Below are positions 44,987 to 53,025 of a stretch of 64,000 nt of DNA, piece after piece. A program made the translations under genes and the position numbers. The notes beneath the pieces were generated by a model. It ran no database searches, had not been told where the DNA came from, and saw only the letters and a program-made list of their open reading frames with translations. Source of the stretch: Jiangella anatolica (GTDB lineage: Bacteria; Actinomycetota; Actinomycetes; Jiangellales; Jiangellaceae); assembly GCF_003236295.1 (NCBI RefSeq), contig NZ_POTW01000030.1, positions 1 to 64,000 on the forward strand, in the 5' to 3' direction. The first letter of the stretch is position 1; every line of letters starts with the position of its first letter.

Positions 44987-46264
44987 TCACTCGGTCGCCG
45001 ACTCCGCGTTCGCCTGCGCCTCGGCGAGCGCGTCCTCCGGGCTCATCGAGCCGCTCAACGCGTTCTGGACCGCCGTCCAGAGCGCCTCGGAGATCAGCGG
45101 GTAGTCGGTGCCGAGGTCGTCGCTGGTGCGACCCTTCGCGGTGCGGACGGCGTCGACCCACGGCTGCAGGCTCTCGTTCTCCGCCAGCAGCGCGTCCTGG
45201 CCCTCCGCCGTCGGCGGGATGTAGTAGGCGAACGTGTTCGCCGTCTCGACCAGGCCTTCGGGGGTGGTCATGCACTCGACGATCTGCGTGGTGACGTCGT
45301 AGCGGGCCTCGTCGTCCTGGACCGGGGCGGTGATGAACTCGCCGCCGGTCGGCGTGGGCGCCGCGCCGCCGCCGACGCCCGGGATCTGGACGATGCCGGT
45401 CGGGAACCCGGCCTCGGCCGCGCTGTTGACCTGCCAGGTGCCGTTCACCGCGAACGCGAACTCGCCGGTCAGGAACTCCTCCCAGGTGGTGTTCTGCGAG
45501 TTGGTGATCACCGAGTTCGGCGCGTACCCGGCCTCCAGCCAGCCGGTCCACAGCCCCAGCGCCTCGACGGCCTCGGCCGAGTCCAGGTCGCGCAGGTCGG
45601 CGCCGGCGCCCCAGAACCACGGCAGGAACTGGAAGGAGCCCTCCTCCGTGCCGATGGCGGCGAACGTGATGCCCTTGTGGCCCGCGCCGGTCACCTGCTG
45701 CAGCGCCGCGGTGAGCGAGGCCCAGTCGGTGATCGAGGCGGGGTCGACGCCGGCGGCGTCGAGGACCTGCTGGTTGTAGTAGATGGCCAGCGTGTTGGCA
45801 CCGATCGGGATGCCGTAGGCGTCGCCGTCGACGACGCCGGCGGCCAGCAGGTTCTCGTCGATCGCGGAGGTGTCGAAGCCGAACTCCTCCATCGTCGTGA
45901 GCATGCCCGTGTCGGCCAGCGTCGAGACGGCCGGGTTGTCGAGCAGGATGATGTCCGGCGCGGTGCCCTCCTGCGCGGACAGCAGCGCCTGGTTGGTCAG
46001 TGCCGTCGTGTCGTAGGCGGTGCGCTCGATGGTGACGCCGGCCTCGTCGCCGCAGGCCGCGACCCGCTGCGCCCAGTCGGAGGCGTCGTCGTGCTGGGGG
46101 TACGGATCCCACCAGGTGTAGGTGTCGTTCGACGCCTCGGTGTTGTCGCCGCCGTCGTCGTCGGACGACGAGCAGGCCGCCAGGGCGGTGACGATGACGA
46201 TGGCGGACCCGGCCGCGCCCCATCGGATCAACTGGGCGCGGGCCGGCTTCGGTAGACGCTTCAC
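44987..46264 (-). CDS. Sugar-binding lipoprotein (ABC receptor)
   Basis: A 425-residue extracellular receptor. The signal peptide ends in the lipobox TALAAC (Cys31), followed by a Ser/Asp linker. The mature domain has ALLSAQEGTAPDIILLDNPAVSTLADTGML and the hinge segment GIPIGANTLAIYYNQQVLDAAG, typical of cluster-B carbohydrate receptors. GTG start with AAGGAGG seven bases upstream. It lies 25 bases after the LacI gene and heads the importer. The ligand is probably a xylose- or arabinose-containing oligosaccharide, judged only by the enzymes downstream. Confidence 0.93.
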   Translation of the reverse strand: MKRLPKPARAQLIRWGAAGSAIVIVTALAACSSSDDDGGDNTEASNDTYTWWDPYPQHDDASDWAQRVAACGDEAGVTIERTAYDTTALTNQALLSAQEGTAPDIILLDNPAVSTLADTGMLTTMEEFGFDTSAIDENLLAAGVVDGDAYGIPIGANTLAIYYNQQVLDAAGVDPASITDWASLTAALQQVTGAGHKGITFAAIGTEEGSFQFLPWFWGAGADLRDLDSAEAVEALGLWTGWLEAGYAPNSVITNSQNTTWEEFLTGEFAFAVNGTWQVNSAAEAGFPTGIVQIPGVGGGAAPTPTGGEFITAPVQDDEARYDVTTQIVECMTTPEGLVETANTFAYYIPPTAEGQDALLAENESLQPWVDAVRTAKGRTSDDLGTDYPLISEALWTAVQNALSGSMSPEDALAEAQANAESATE

Positions 46265-46289
46265 TGCGTTTCCTCCTTGGATCGATGCA

Positions 46290-47309
46290 TCACGTTCTGG
46301 GGGCGGCCGTGCTCTTACGGTCGACGAGCTCCGGTGCGACGAAGCGGACGACGTAGGGCTCGGCCCGGCCGGTCTCGGACTCGATGCGGCGCACCAGCTG
46401 GCGCACGGCCATCCGCCCGAGCCGGTCCGGCGCGCTCTCGATCGACGAGTACGGCAGGGAGAAGACCCGGGCGAACTCGTCGGAGTACCGGCCGATGACG
46501 GACAGGTCGTCCGGCGCGGTGAGGCCGCGCTCGTGCAGGACGGTGGGGAGCGCCGCGGCGGCGGCCTCGTTGTTGAGCAGCAGCCCGGTCGCGTCCGGGT
46601 AGGTGTCCAGCAGGCCGTGCAGCGAGCGGCCGACGGCGGGCTGCCGCGACTCGCCGAACACCGCGTGCAGGGTGACGCCGCGCAGCCGGGCCTGCTGGAG
46701 GGCGGCGTCCTGGAGCCGCCAGACGTAGGCGCCGCCGCGCTCGACGACGTGCTCGGGCTGGGAGACGAGGATGAGCTCGCGGTGGCCCAGCCGGTGCATG
46801 TGGTCGACCATCATCCGGCCGGCCTCCTCGAAGTCCAGGTCGAACACGTCCAGCCCGGAGCAGTCGCCGGGCAGCCCGACCAGCGCGCCCGGCTGGGGTG
46901 CGGCGCGCAGCACGGGTAGGCGGACGTCGTCCTGAGCCACGTTGAGCAGCACCAGCCCGTCGACCATGCGCGAGTCGGTGATGCGCCGCAGCGCGCTGGC
47001 GCCGTCGCCGTCGGTGACCAGCAGGGTGTCGTAGCCGAGCTCGCGCGCGGTGTCGGAGACGCCGAGCATGTACTCCAACATCGCCGGCGCGAACTCGTCC
47101 TCGAGGAACTGGGCCAGCAGCCCGATCACCATCGTCTGCGACGTCGCCAGCGCGCGGGCGCCGGCGTTCGGCGTGTAGCCGAGCCGGAGCACGGCGTCGT
47201 TGACCCGCTGCCGGACCTCGGCGGAGATCGCCCGCTTGCCGGACAGGGCGTACGAGGCCGTGCTGCGGGAGACCCCGGCCGCCCGCGCGACGTCGCCGAT
47301 CGTGACCAC
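46290..47309 (-). CDS. LacI-family regulator (arabinoside/xyloside operon)
   Basis: A 339-residue repressor. The helix-turn-helix reads TIGDVARAAGVSRSTASYALSG, with the recognition helix SRSTASYAL, followed by RLGYTPNAGARAL. The sensing domain contains RLGHRELILVSQPEHVVERGGAY and TAPDDLSVIGRYSDEFARVFSLPYSSIESAPDRLGRMAV. GTG start with GGAGG upstream. The palindrome CGAACCGGTTCG lies 31 bases upstream of its own start and again upstream of the large secreted glycosidase gene. It is the first gene of its operon, so the repressor controls its own synthesis together with the importer and glycosidases. Confidence 0.93.
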   Translation of the reverse strand: MVTIGDVARAAGVSRSTASYALSGKRAISAEVRQRVNDAVLRLGYTPNAGARALATSQTMVIGLLAQFLEDEFAPAMLEYMLGVSDTARELGYDTLLVTDGDGASALRRITDSRMVDGLVLLNVAQDDVRLPVLRAAPQPGALVGLPGDCSGLDVFDLDFEEAGRMMVDHMHRLGHRELILVSQPEHVVERGGAYVWRLQDAALQQARLRGVTLHAVFGESRQPAVGRSLHGLLDTYPDATGLLLNNEAAAAALPTVLHERGLTAPDDLSVIGRYSDEFARVFSLPYSSIESAPDRLGRMAVRQLVRRIESETGRAEPYVVRFVAPELVDRKSTAAPRT

Positions 47310-47339
47310 GTGTTCCTCCTACTGTGCCATCAGATTGGG

Positions 47340-47351
47340 CGAACCGGTTCG
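47340..47351. promoter_or_regulatory. LacI operator, copy 1
   Basis: CGAACCGGTTCG is a perfect 12-bp palindrome with the central CG step typical of LacI operators, 31 bases upstream of the lacI start codon. An extended copy (GTCGAACCGGTTCGAC) occurs at 51188-51203. Confidence 0.7.
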
Positions 47352-47430
47352 ACGATTCTCCTGGTTCGACAGCGGGCGGCCGGGCTCGGCGCGCCGGCCG
47401 CCCGCGTCGTTCAGTCGGCCGTCATCGCGC

Positions 47431-50400
47431 TCACCGCAGCCGGGTTCCGTTGAGCGGTGCGACCGTGATCTTGTCGATCACCGGGGCGTACTGCGAACGC
47501 AGCAGGATGCCCGGCCAGGTGTCGGACGCGTAGGTCACGCCGTCGAAGTTCGGCTGTTCCTCCGACGCGAACGTGATCGTGTTGTCCCCCTTCCGCAACT
47601 CCACCTGCACGGTGAGGTCCCAGAAGTTGTTCTGGTGGAACGAGTGCGGGAACAGCGCGCTGCCCGCGTCCTGCCCGTTGATCGTGAGATCGGCGCGGCG
47701 GGCGAGCGGGTCGGGGTTGTAGTGCGAGGCGACCGACTGCTCCGGGTTGGAGTAGCGCACCCGCATCGCGTACGTGCCGGCGGCGGGCGCCGTCACCTCG
47801 AACGTCAGCGTGTTGCCGTTGCCCGGGGCGCCGCCGACGCCGGTGACGGCGACGCCGCCGCTGGCCAGCGAGAACTCCGCCGCTTCGGCGGCGCCGGCGG
47901 TCGTCGCGTCCTCGGCCTCGTAGACCTGCTCCGCGAGCGTGCCGGTCGCCTGGACGACCTCGAGCCGGTCGACGAGCGCGGCACCGGTGACGCCGGTGAC
48001 GGTGATCTTGTTGATCCCGCCGGACAGTGAGACGGCGACGGCGGACGTCGCCGGCCCGACGCGCAGCACGTCGCGGCCGTTGACCGCCAGGTCGGCGACC
48101 CCGCCGCCCAGTGTGTGCAGCCGCAGGGTGGCCTCGGCGTCGCCGGCCGAGTAGACCCAGAAGGTCGCGGTGTCGCCGGGCTGGATCTCGGCGCCGCCGG
48201 CCCCGGACGCGCCGCGCCGTTCCAGCCGCGGGTCGTCGTAGACGGTGCTCGCCCCGTCGAGGTCGGCCAGCTCGGCCTCATAGGAGTCGCTGGTCGCGTC
48301 GGGGTTGGGGAGCGAGAGGTGGATGCGGTCGACGATCGCGTCGCCCTTCGTCGCGCCGGCGCCGGCGCCGTCCAGGCTCCGCGCGGCCAGCGTGATCGTG
48401 TGCGTGCCGGCGGTCAGCTCCACCGTCGTGTCGGCGTGGTCCCAGACGACCCACTTGTAGCCCAGCGGCAGGAAGAGCTCCTGCTCGGCGGCGCCGTCGA
48501 CCCGCAGGAACACGTTCGTCGGCCCTTGCTCCTCCACGGCCGCGTAGGTGTTCAGCGAGTTGGCGAAGACGCCGAGGTCGTAGGTGCCGTCCTGCGGGAC
48601 GTCGACGGTGAAGTCCAGCGTGACGTCCGAGCCGGTCCGCAGGCCGCCGACGTCGTACCCGCCGGAGGTGTAGAACTTCGACACGTCCGACGGCGACCCT
48701 TCCGGGCCGTTGCGGCTGTAGCCGGAGCCGGTGTGCGCGGCGTCCTCGGCTTCGTAGGTCTGCTCCCAGAGGTTCGGCGTGACGGCGGTCGGCTCGCCGT
48801 CGCCGGCCGGGGTGAGCACGATCTCGTAGGCCGACGACTCCGCCAGCTCCGGCAGGTCGCCGCCGAAGTCGAAGGCGACGGTGCCGTCGTCGCTCACCTC
48901 CACGACTCGCTCGTCGACGATCCGCGGCTGCGCGGAGTCACCGATCTGACCGGTCCACGGGATCTCCCGGATCCAGGCGTGCACGCTGTCGCCGAGGTCG
49001 TCCGGCACGTTCCGGAACTCGATGAACCCGCTGCCGTCGGAGCCGCCGAACAGCGCCCTGGCCTGCGACTTCTCCTCGTCCAGGGTGGCCACGCCCTGCA
49101 GGGTGTAGTTCTGGCCGGGGAACGGCGGCCGGACCTCGACCGTGTGGCCCGTCATCGCGGCGTAGGCGTTGAACAGCCACCACTGGCCGTTCGCCCGGTT
49201 GGCCTGGACGGCGGAGTCGGACAGGTTGCCGTCGATGTTCCAGTAGGCGACGTCGGCGTCGACCTTGGACTCCTCGATGGCCGAGATCCACTGGATCATC
49301 TGGCCCGGCACCGACGTGTGGTAGTTGAACGCGTACTCGTTGACGTTGATCGGCAGCTCGGTGCCCTCGTACTGCGTCCCGGCGAAGAACTCCCGCTCCC
49401 ACTGGCGGTAGCGGGCGACGCTGGTGCGCACCTGCTCCGGGTGGCTGAGCTCGTGCCAGGTGACGACGTCGGGGACGGTGCCGGCCTCGATGGTGTGCTC
49501 CATGAAGCCGATGACCTCGTTGTACAGCACGCTGGTGTTGGGACCGGCGATGCGCGCGTCGGGCAGCTTGCCTTTGATCAGCCGGTGGATCTCGTCCCAG
49601 GCGGCGAAGTAGTGCGTCGGGTCGGTGCGCCAGCTGACCCGGTTGTAGCTCCACTGGCCGGTGCCGAACATGTTGCCCTCGGGCTCGTTGAACGGCACGA
49701 AGACGATGTTGTCCTGGTACTCCTCGGGGAGCTGGAGCACCTGGTCGACCTGCTTCTCGATCTTCTCGACGTACAGGTCCAGCTTCTGCTCGGGGGTGCT
49801 GCCGGGCCACTCGTAGGGGAAGCCCCGGTGGATGTCGGTCATGTAGATGTACACGTCGCCGTCGGTGCTGTCGGCCAGCGGCTTCACGACCTCCAGTGCG
49901 TCGGCGCCGGGGTGCTGCGGGCCGTCCTGCGCCTTGGTCGAGACGGTGCGCAGCTTCATGCCCTCGATCAGGTTGTTCGTCGGGACGTCCTGGCCGTAGA
50001 GCCCGTAGAGCGTGCCGGAGGCGCCGCCGTGGAACGGGCCGGTGTCCTCGGCGAGGTCGATGATCAGCTCGCCCTCGCGGACGACGGTGACGGTGGCGGT
50101 GACCGTCCACGTGCCGGCGGTGCCGGTGACGGTGAACGTGCCGCGCTGGGCGTAGTCGGCCGGATCGACGTCGGCCCAGGTCACCGGGATCGCGCGGGAG
50201 TAGCCGTCGGTGAACGTCGCCGGGACGGTCCGCGGCAGGCTCGGCGCCGTGCCGATCGTGGTGCGCAGGTCGAACGACTCCTGCGCGATGCCGGTCGGCG
50301 TGGGCAGCGTGCCGCCGAAGTCCGCGGCGACCTGCTCAGGGGTGAGTGCCGCGCGGTAGACGCGGAAGTCGTCGACGGCGCCGTCGAACAGCGGGTCCTG

Positions 50401-51096
50401 ATAGAACGAGCGGCCGATGAAGCCCGCCGAGGTCGCGCTCGCGGCCAGCAGATCGCCGGCGCCGATGGTCGTGGTCGCGGAGCCGACCGCGACCCCGTCG
50501 AGGTAGGTGGTGACCCGGTCCGCCGCGGTGTCGAGCGTGACCGTCAGGGTCTTCCAGGCGTTGGCCGGCAGTGCGGCGGAGCCCGTGACCTGCGCCTCCG
50601 CGCCGCCACCGCCGGTGGTCACGGCGGTGCGCAGGCGGCCATCGCCGTTGTACGGCGTGCTGAACAGGTACCGGGTGGTGTTCGTGCCGAGCGCGTAGAT
50701 CCACTGCCAGGACGACGGCGTGCCGTCCCACCGGATCCGCGTCGACACCGTGAGGTCGGTGGCGCCGTCGAGAAGCTGCCGGGGCAGCCGGACGTACGCG
50801 CCGGTCGAGGTGGGCGCCCCGCCGGGAAGATCGATCGCGGCGCTGCCGTCGGCCCCGTCGACCAGCGACGCGCTGGCGCCGTTCACCAGCGCCGCGTCCA
50901 GGCCATTGCCGCTGGAATCGGTGACGACGCCGCTGGTCACGTCGTCGGCGTCGAACTCGTAGTGGGCCAGGGGCGCCGGAAGCTCGGCGGCCGCCGCCGG
51001 CCCCGCGAAGCCGCCCGCGGTGAGACCGGCGCCCAGTGTCGCGAGCGCGGCCGATGCCGCGGCGGCGCGCACTCGGGTGGATCTGGAAAGCACCAT
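47431..51096 (-). CDS. Large secreted multidomain glycoside hydrolase
   Basis: A 1,221-residue exoenzyme. Signal peptide about 1-37 (GPAAAAELP). A LamG-type domain spans about 44-262, then a bacterial Ig-like domain to about 342. The catalytic clan-A-like barrel (about 348-700) has the acid/base Glu471 in FVPFNEPEGN and the nucleophile Glu587 in INVNEYAF, a pattern shared with GH39-type xylosidases. Three carbohydrate-binding modules of the CBM6/CBM35 type follow, at about 781-930 (YEAEDAAHTG), 938-1050 and 1059-1221 (YEAEDATTAG). No anchor is visible. A strong operator copy 92 bases upstream puts it in the same LacI regulon as the importer operon, so it probably makes the oligosaccharides that operon takes up. 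Family number uncertain. Confidence 0.85.
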   Translation of the reverse strand: MVLSRSTRVRAAAASAALATLGAGLTAGGFAGPAAAAELPAPLAHYEFDADDVTSGVVTDSSGNGLDAALVNGASASLVDGADGSAAIDLPGGAPTSTGAYVRLPRQLLDGATDLTVSTRIRWDGTPSSWQWIYALGTNTTRYLFSTPYNGDGRLRTAVTTGGGGAEAQVTGSAALPANAWKTLTVTLDTAADRVTTYLDGVAVGSATTTIGAGDLLAASATSAGFIGRSFYQDPLFDGAVDDFRVYRAALTPEQVAADFGGTLPTPTGIAQESFDLRTTIGTAPSLPRTVPATFTDGYSRAIPVTWADVDPADYAQRGTFTVTGTAGTWTVTATVTVVREGELIIDLAEDTGPFHGGASGTLYGLYGQDVPTNNLIEGMKLRTVSTKAQDGPQHPGADALEVVKPLADSTDGDVYIYMTDIHRGFPYEWPGSTPEQKLDLYVEKIEKQVDQVLQLPEEYQDNIVFVPFNEPEGNMFGTGQWSYNRVSWRTDPTHYFAAWDEIHRLIKGKLPDARIAGPNTSVLYNEVIGFMEHTIEAGTVPDVVTWHELSHPEQVRTSVARYRQWEREFFAGTQYEGTELPINVNEYAFNYHTSVPGQMIQWISAIEESKVDADVAYWNIDGNLSDSAVQANRANGQWWLFNAYAAMTGHTVEVRPPFPGQNYTLQGVATLDEEKSQARALFGGSDGSGFIEFRNVPDDLGDSVHAWIREIPWTGQIGDSAQPRIVDERVVEVSDDGTVAFDFGGDLPELAESSAYEIVLTPAGDGEPTAVTPNLWEQTYEAEDAAHTGSGYSRNGPEGSPSDVSKFYTSGGYDVGGLRTGSDVTLDFTVDVPQDGTYDLGVFANSLNTYAAVEEQGPTNVFLRVDGAAEQELFLPLGYKWVVWDHADTTVELTAGTHTITLAARSLDGAGAGATKGDAIVDRIHLSLPNPDATSDSYEAELADLDGASTVYDDPRLERRGASGAGGAEIQPGDTATFWVYSAGDAEATLRLHTLGGGVADLAVNGRDVLRVGPATSAVAVSLSGGINKITVTGVTGAALVDRLEVVQATGTLAEQVYEAEDATTAGAAEAAEFSLASGGVAVTGVGGAPGNGNTLTFEVTAPAAGTYAMRVRYSNPEQSVASHYNPDPLARRADLTINGQDAGSALFPHSFHQNNFWDLTVQVELRKGDNTITFASEEQPNFDGVTYASDTWPGILLRSQYAPVIDKITVAPLNGTRLR

Positions 51097-51187
51097 CGTT
51101 GCTGCTCCTGACTCGTCGCGTGCATTGATGCCGATGGGTCCCTCGGGGTGCTGGCTGCCCTCCTCGCCGCCGTGCGGGCTTCAGATC

Positions 51188-51203
51188 GTCGAACCGGTTC
51201 GAC
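51188..51203. promoter_or_regulatory. LacI operator, copy 2
   Basis: GTCGAACCGGTTCGAC is a perfect 16-bp palindrome 92 bases upstream of the secreted glycosidase start. Its core is identical to copy 1 at 47340-47351, linking the secreted enzyme and the importer operon in one regulon. Confidence 0.75.
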
Positions 51204-51274
51204 AATGCTGAGCCGGAACGGCTGAGTATCGAGATGTGTGAAGTTGACCCGGATCCGGGCTACGGCGACCCATT

Positions 51275-51288
51275 GTGAACGCTCACAG
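51275..51288. promoter_or_regulatory. lac-operator-like palindrome
   Basis: TGTGAACGCTCACA is a 14-bp inverted repeat with one mismatched central pair. It is nearly identical to the ideal E. coli lac operator core (TGTGAGCGCTCACA). It lies 180 bases upstream of the secreted glycosidase and 660 bases upstream of the next lacI gene, so which regulator binds it is unclear. Confidence 0.45.
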
Positions 51289-51920
51289 CGGAGCGGTCAA
51301 GGGGTGGTACAGGCGTGAGGGGCCCGACGGAACTCCCGATCGACGTCTCCCGCAGTCCGGCGCCGCCGGCCTGTATCCAGGTGGCCACGGCCGGCCGCGA
51401 GCAGTTCGCCACGTAGCGGATGAAGGCGAGCGTCCGGGCGCTTCACTGCGGCGATCGCTCGCGTGTGCTGCGAAGTCGGCCAGGTGTTTGGCTGTGCTCG
51501 TCGAGTATTGCCTAGATGGCGATGAGGGCCGTCTTCGAGAGGTCTGAGGAACTCGGGCCGGCGCCAGGTTCTCTTCGATCCGGTCCTGATAGATCGGCCG
51601 TTTATCCGGCCGGATTCGGCCGCAGAATTTCCACGATGACGATCACGCTCATGGCGCCGGCGATACCACTGTTCACCACGATAACTCCGTCGCGTTCGCC
51701 GAGAAAATGAGGCGACTCGGCGGGCATGATCCGGATCGGTCGACAACGAGCCCTGACGGGTAGGGGACCGCTACCGGGGCCGCCGCCGCTCGTCTGCGCG
51801 GGGGAGCCTGGCCGTGATCTGCGACATCGCGCGATTCCTGCGTGTGGAGGTCTCCGATCGACGCCACGAAGCCCTTGACGGCCCAGGAAATCCGTGCGTA
51901 ACATCTCCGTCCAACCTGGT
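51289..51920. other. Divergent intergenic region, no gene seen
   Basis: About 630 bases between the secreted glycosidase and the third lacI gene. Frames of 90 and 149 codons cross it on opposite strands, but neither has a ribosome site or family resemblance. Local AT content is higher than in the neighbours (for example 51480-51720), compatible with promoters or a decayed gene. Confidence 0.45.
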
Positions 51921-51932
51921 CGATACGTATCG
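51921..51932. promoter_or_regulatory. Operator candidate for the sialidase-operon LacI
   Basis: CGATACGTATCG is a perfect 12-bp palindrome with a central CG step, 19 bases upstream of the TTG start of the third lacI gene. Position and symmetry fit an autoregulatory LacI operator that would also control the whole downstream operon. Confidence 0.55.
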
Positions 51933-51951
51933 GGGTGACGGAGGAGGGGCC

Positions 51952-53025
51952 TTGGCAGCGCAGCGACGGCGACCGACGCAGATGGACATCGCTCGTCGGG
52001 CAGGTGTGTCGCAGTCCACCGTCTCGGTGGTCATCAACGGCGCACCGGCGATCGCGGACGTGGCCGAGGAGAAGCGCCGAGCGGTGCTCGAGGCGGCCGC
52101 CGAGCTCGGCTACTCGGTGAACGCCTCGGCGCGCAATCTCAAGGGCGGGCGCAATCGGATGCTCGGTGTCTTCACCTTCGAGCCGGTCTTCCCCGTGAAT
52201 CAGCGCGATTTCTACTTCCCCTTCCTCCTCGGCATCGAAGAATCGACCGCCGAGTGCGGCTATAACCTGCTGCTGTTCAGTGCTGTGACGGCGGGAGCCG
52301 AGCGCCGGGTTTTCGCCGATGGCGTCAACCAGCTCAAGCTGGCGGATGGCTGCGTCCTTCTCGGACGTCATCTGCGCGAGGACGACTTGGCGGCACTTCT
52401 CCGCGAAGACTTTCCGTTCGTGTTCATCGGCCGACGCGACGTGCCCGGCGAGGAGTTCTCCTACGTCGCGGCCGATTACGTGGGTGCGACCCGCGAGGTG
52501 GTGCTGTCGCTGGCGGAGCTCGGGCACCGCCGGATCGCCTATCTGAAGGCGGCCGACGACAAGGAGTGGACCCAGGACCGCGAGACCGGCTTCCGCCAGG
52601 GTCTCGACGAGGCCGGCATCGCTGACGATCAGATCCTCTTCCACGTGATCGGCGAGGACGCCAGGCTCACCGGTGCTGATCTCCGGCGCTGGCGGGCGGA
52701 GGGGGTCACCGCCGTACTGGTGGAGCCCAGCCAGGACGACAGCGCGATCGCCGCCGTGGAGCTCGCGTCCACGGAGGCGGGCATCGATATCCCGGGCGAC
52801 CTCTCGGTGGTGCTGCTGGGGGACCCGCCCCTGGTCCACGCCACGGAGCGCGACTGGACGAGGTTCACCATCCCGCGCGAGCAGATGGGCCGGGAAGCCG
52901 TCCGTCTGCTGCTGGAACTCCTCGACGACGAGGACGGCGCCAAGCGGCACCTGTACCTGGACTGCGTTCCGGTCCCGGGCGACTCGGTGGCGGCGCCCCG
53001 CGGTGACGCGGAAGGGCCGACATGA
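51952..53025 (+). CDS. LacI-family regulator (sialidase operon)
   Basis: A 357-residue repressor. The helix-turn-helix is TQMDIARRAGVSQSTVSVVING, followed by ELGYSVNASARNLKGG. The sensing domain has FPFLLGIEESTAECGYNLLLF, LAELGHRRIAYLKAADDKEW and IPGDLSVVLLGDPP. I chose the TTG at 51952 because GGAGGAGGGG lies just upstream; an ATG at 51814 would add a non-conserved leader across the operator. It heads a plus-strand operon running at least to 63248. Its stop overlaps the sialidase ATG (ATGA). The inducer is unknown. Confidence 0.9.
   Translation: MAAQRRRPTQMDIARRAGVSQSTVSVVINGAPAIADVAEEKRRAVLEAAAELGYSVNASARNLKGGRNRMLGVFTFEPVFPVNQRDFYFPFLLGIEESTAECGYNLLLFSAVTAGAERRVFADGVNQLKLADGCVLLGRHLREDDLAALLREDFPFVFIGRRDVPGEEFSYVAADYVGATREVVLSLAELGHRRIAYLKAADDKEWTQDRETGFRQGLDEAGIADDQILFHVIGEDARLTGADLRRWRAEGVTAVLVEPSQDDSAIAAVELASTEAGIDIPGDLSVVLLGDPPLVHATERDWTRFTIPREQMGREAVRLLLELLDDEDGAKRHLYLDCVPVPGDSVAAPRGDAEGPT

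Noticed and set aside
51275-51288. CRP/cAMP-receptor site
   Set aside because: The half-sites TGTGA and TCACA fit, but the spacing is four bases instead of six; a LacI-type operator fits better.
51297-51746. 149-codon minus-strand frame between the glycosidase and the third lacI
   Set aside because: Arg/His-rich shadow-like composition and no ribosome site; I looked for a transposase remnant and could not support one.
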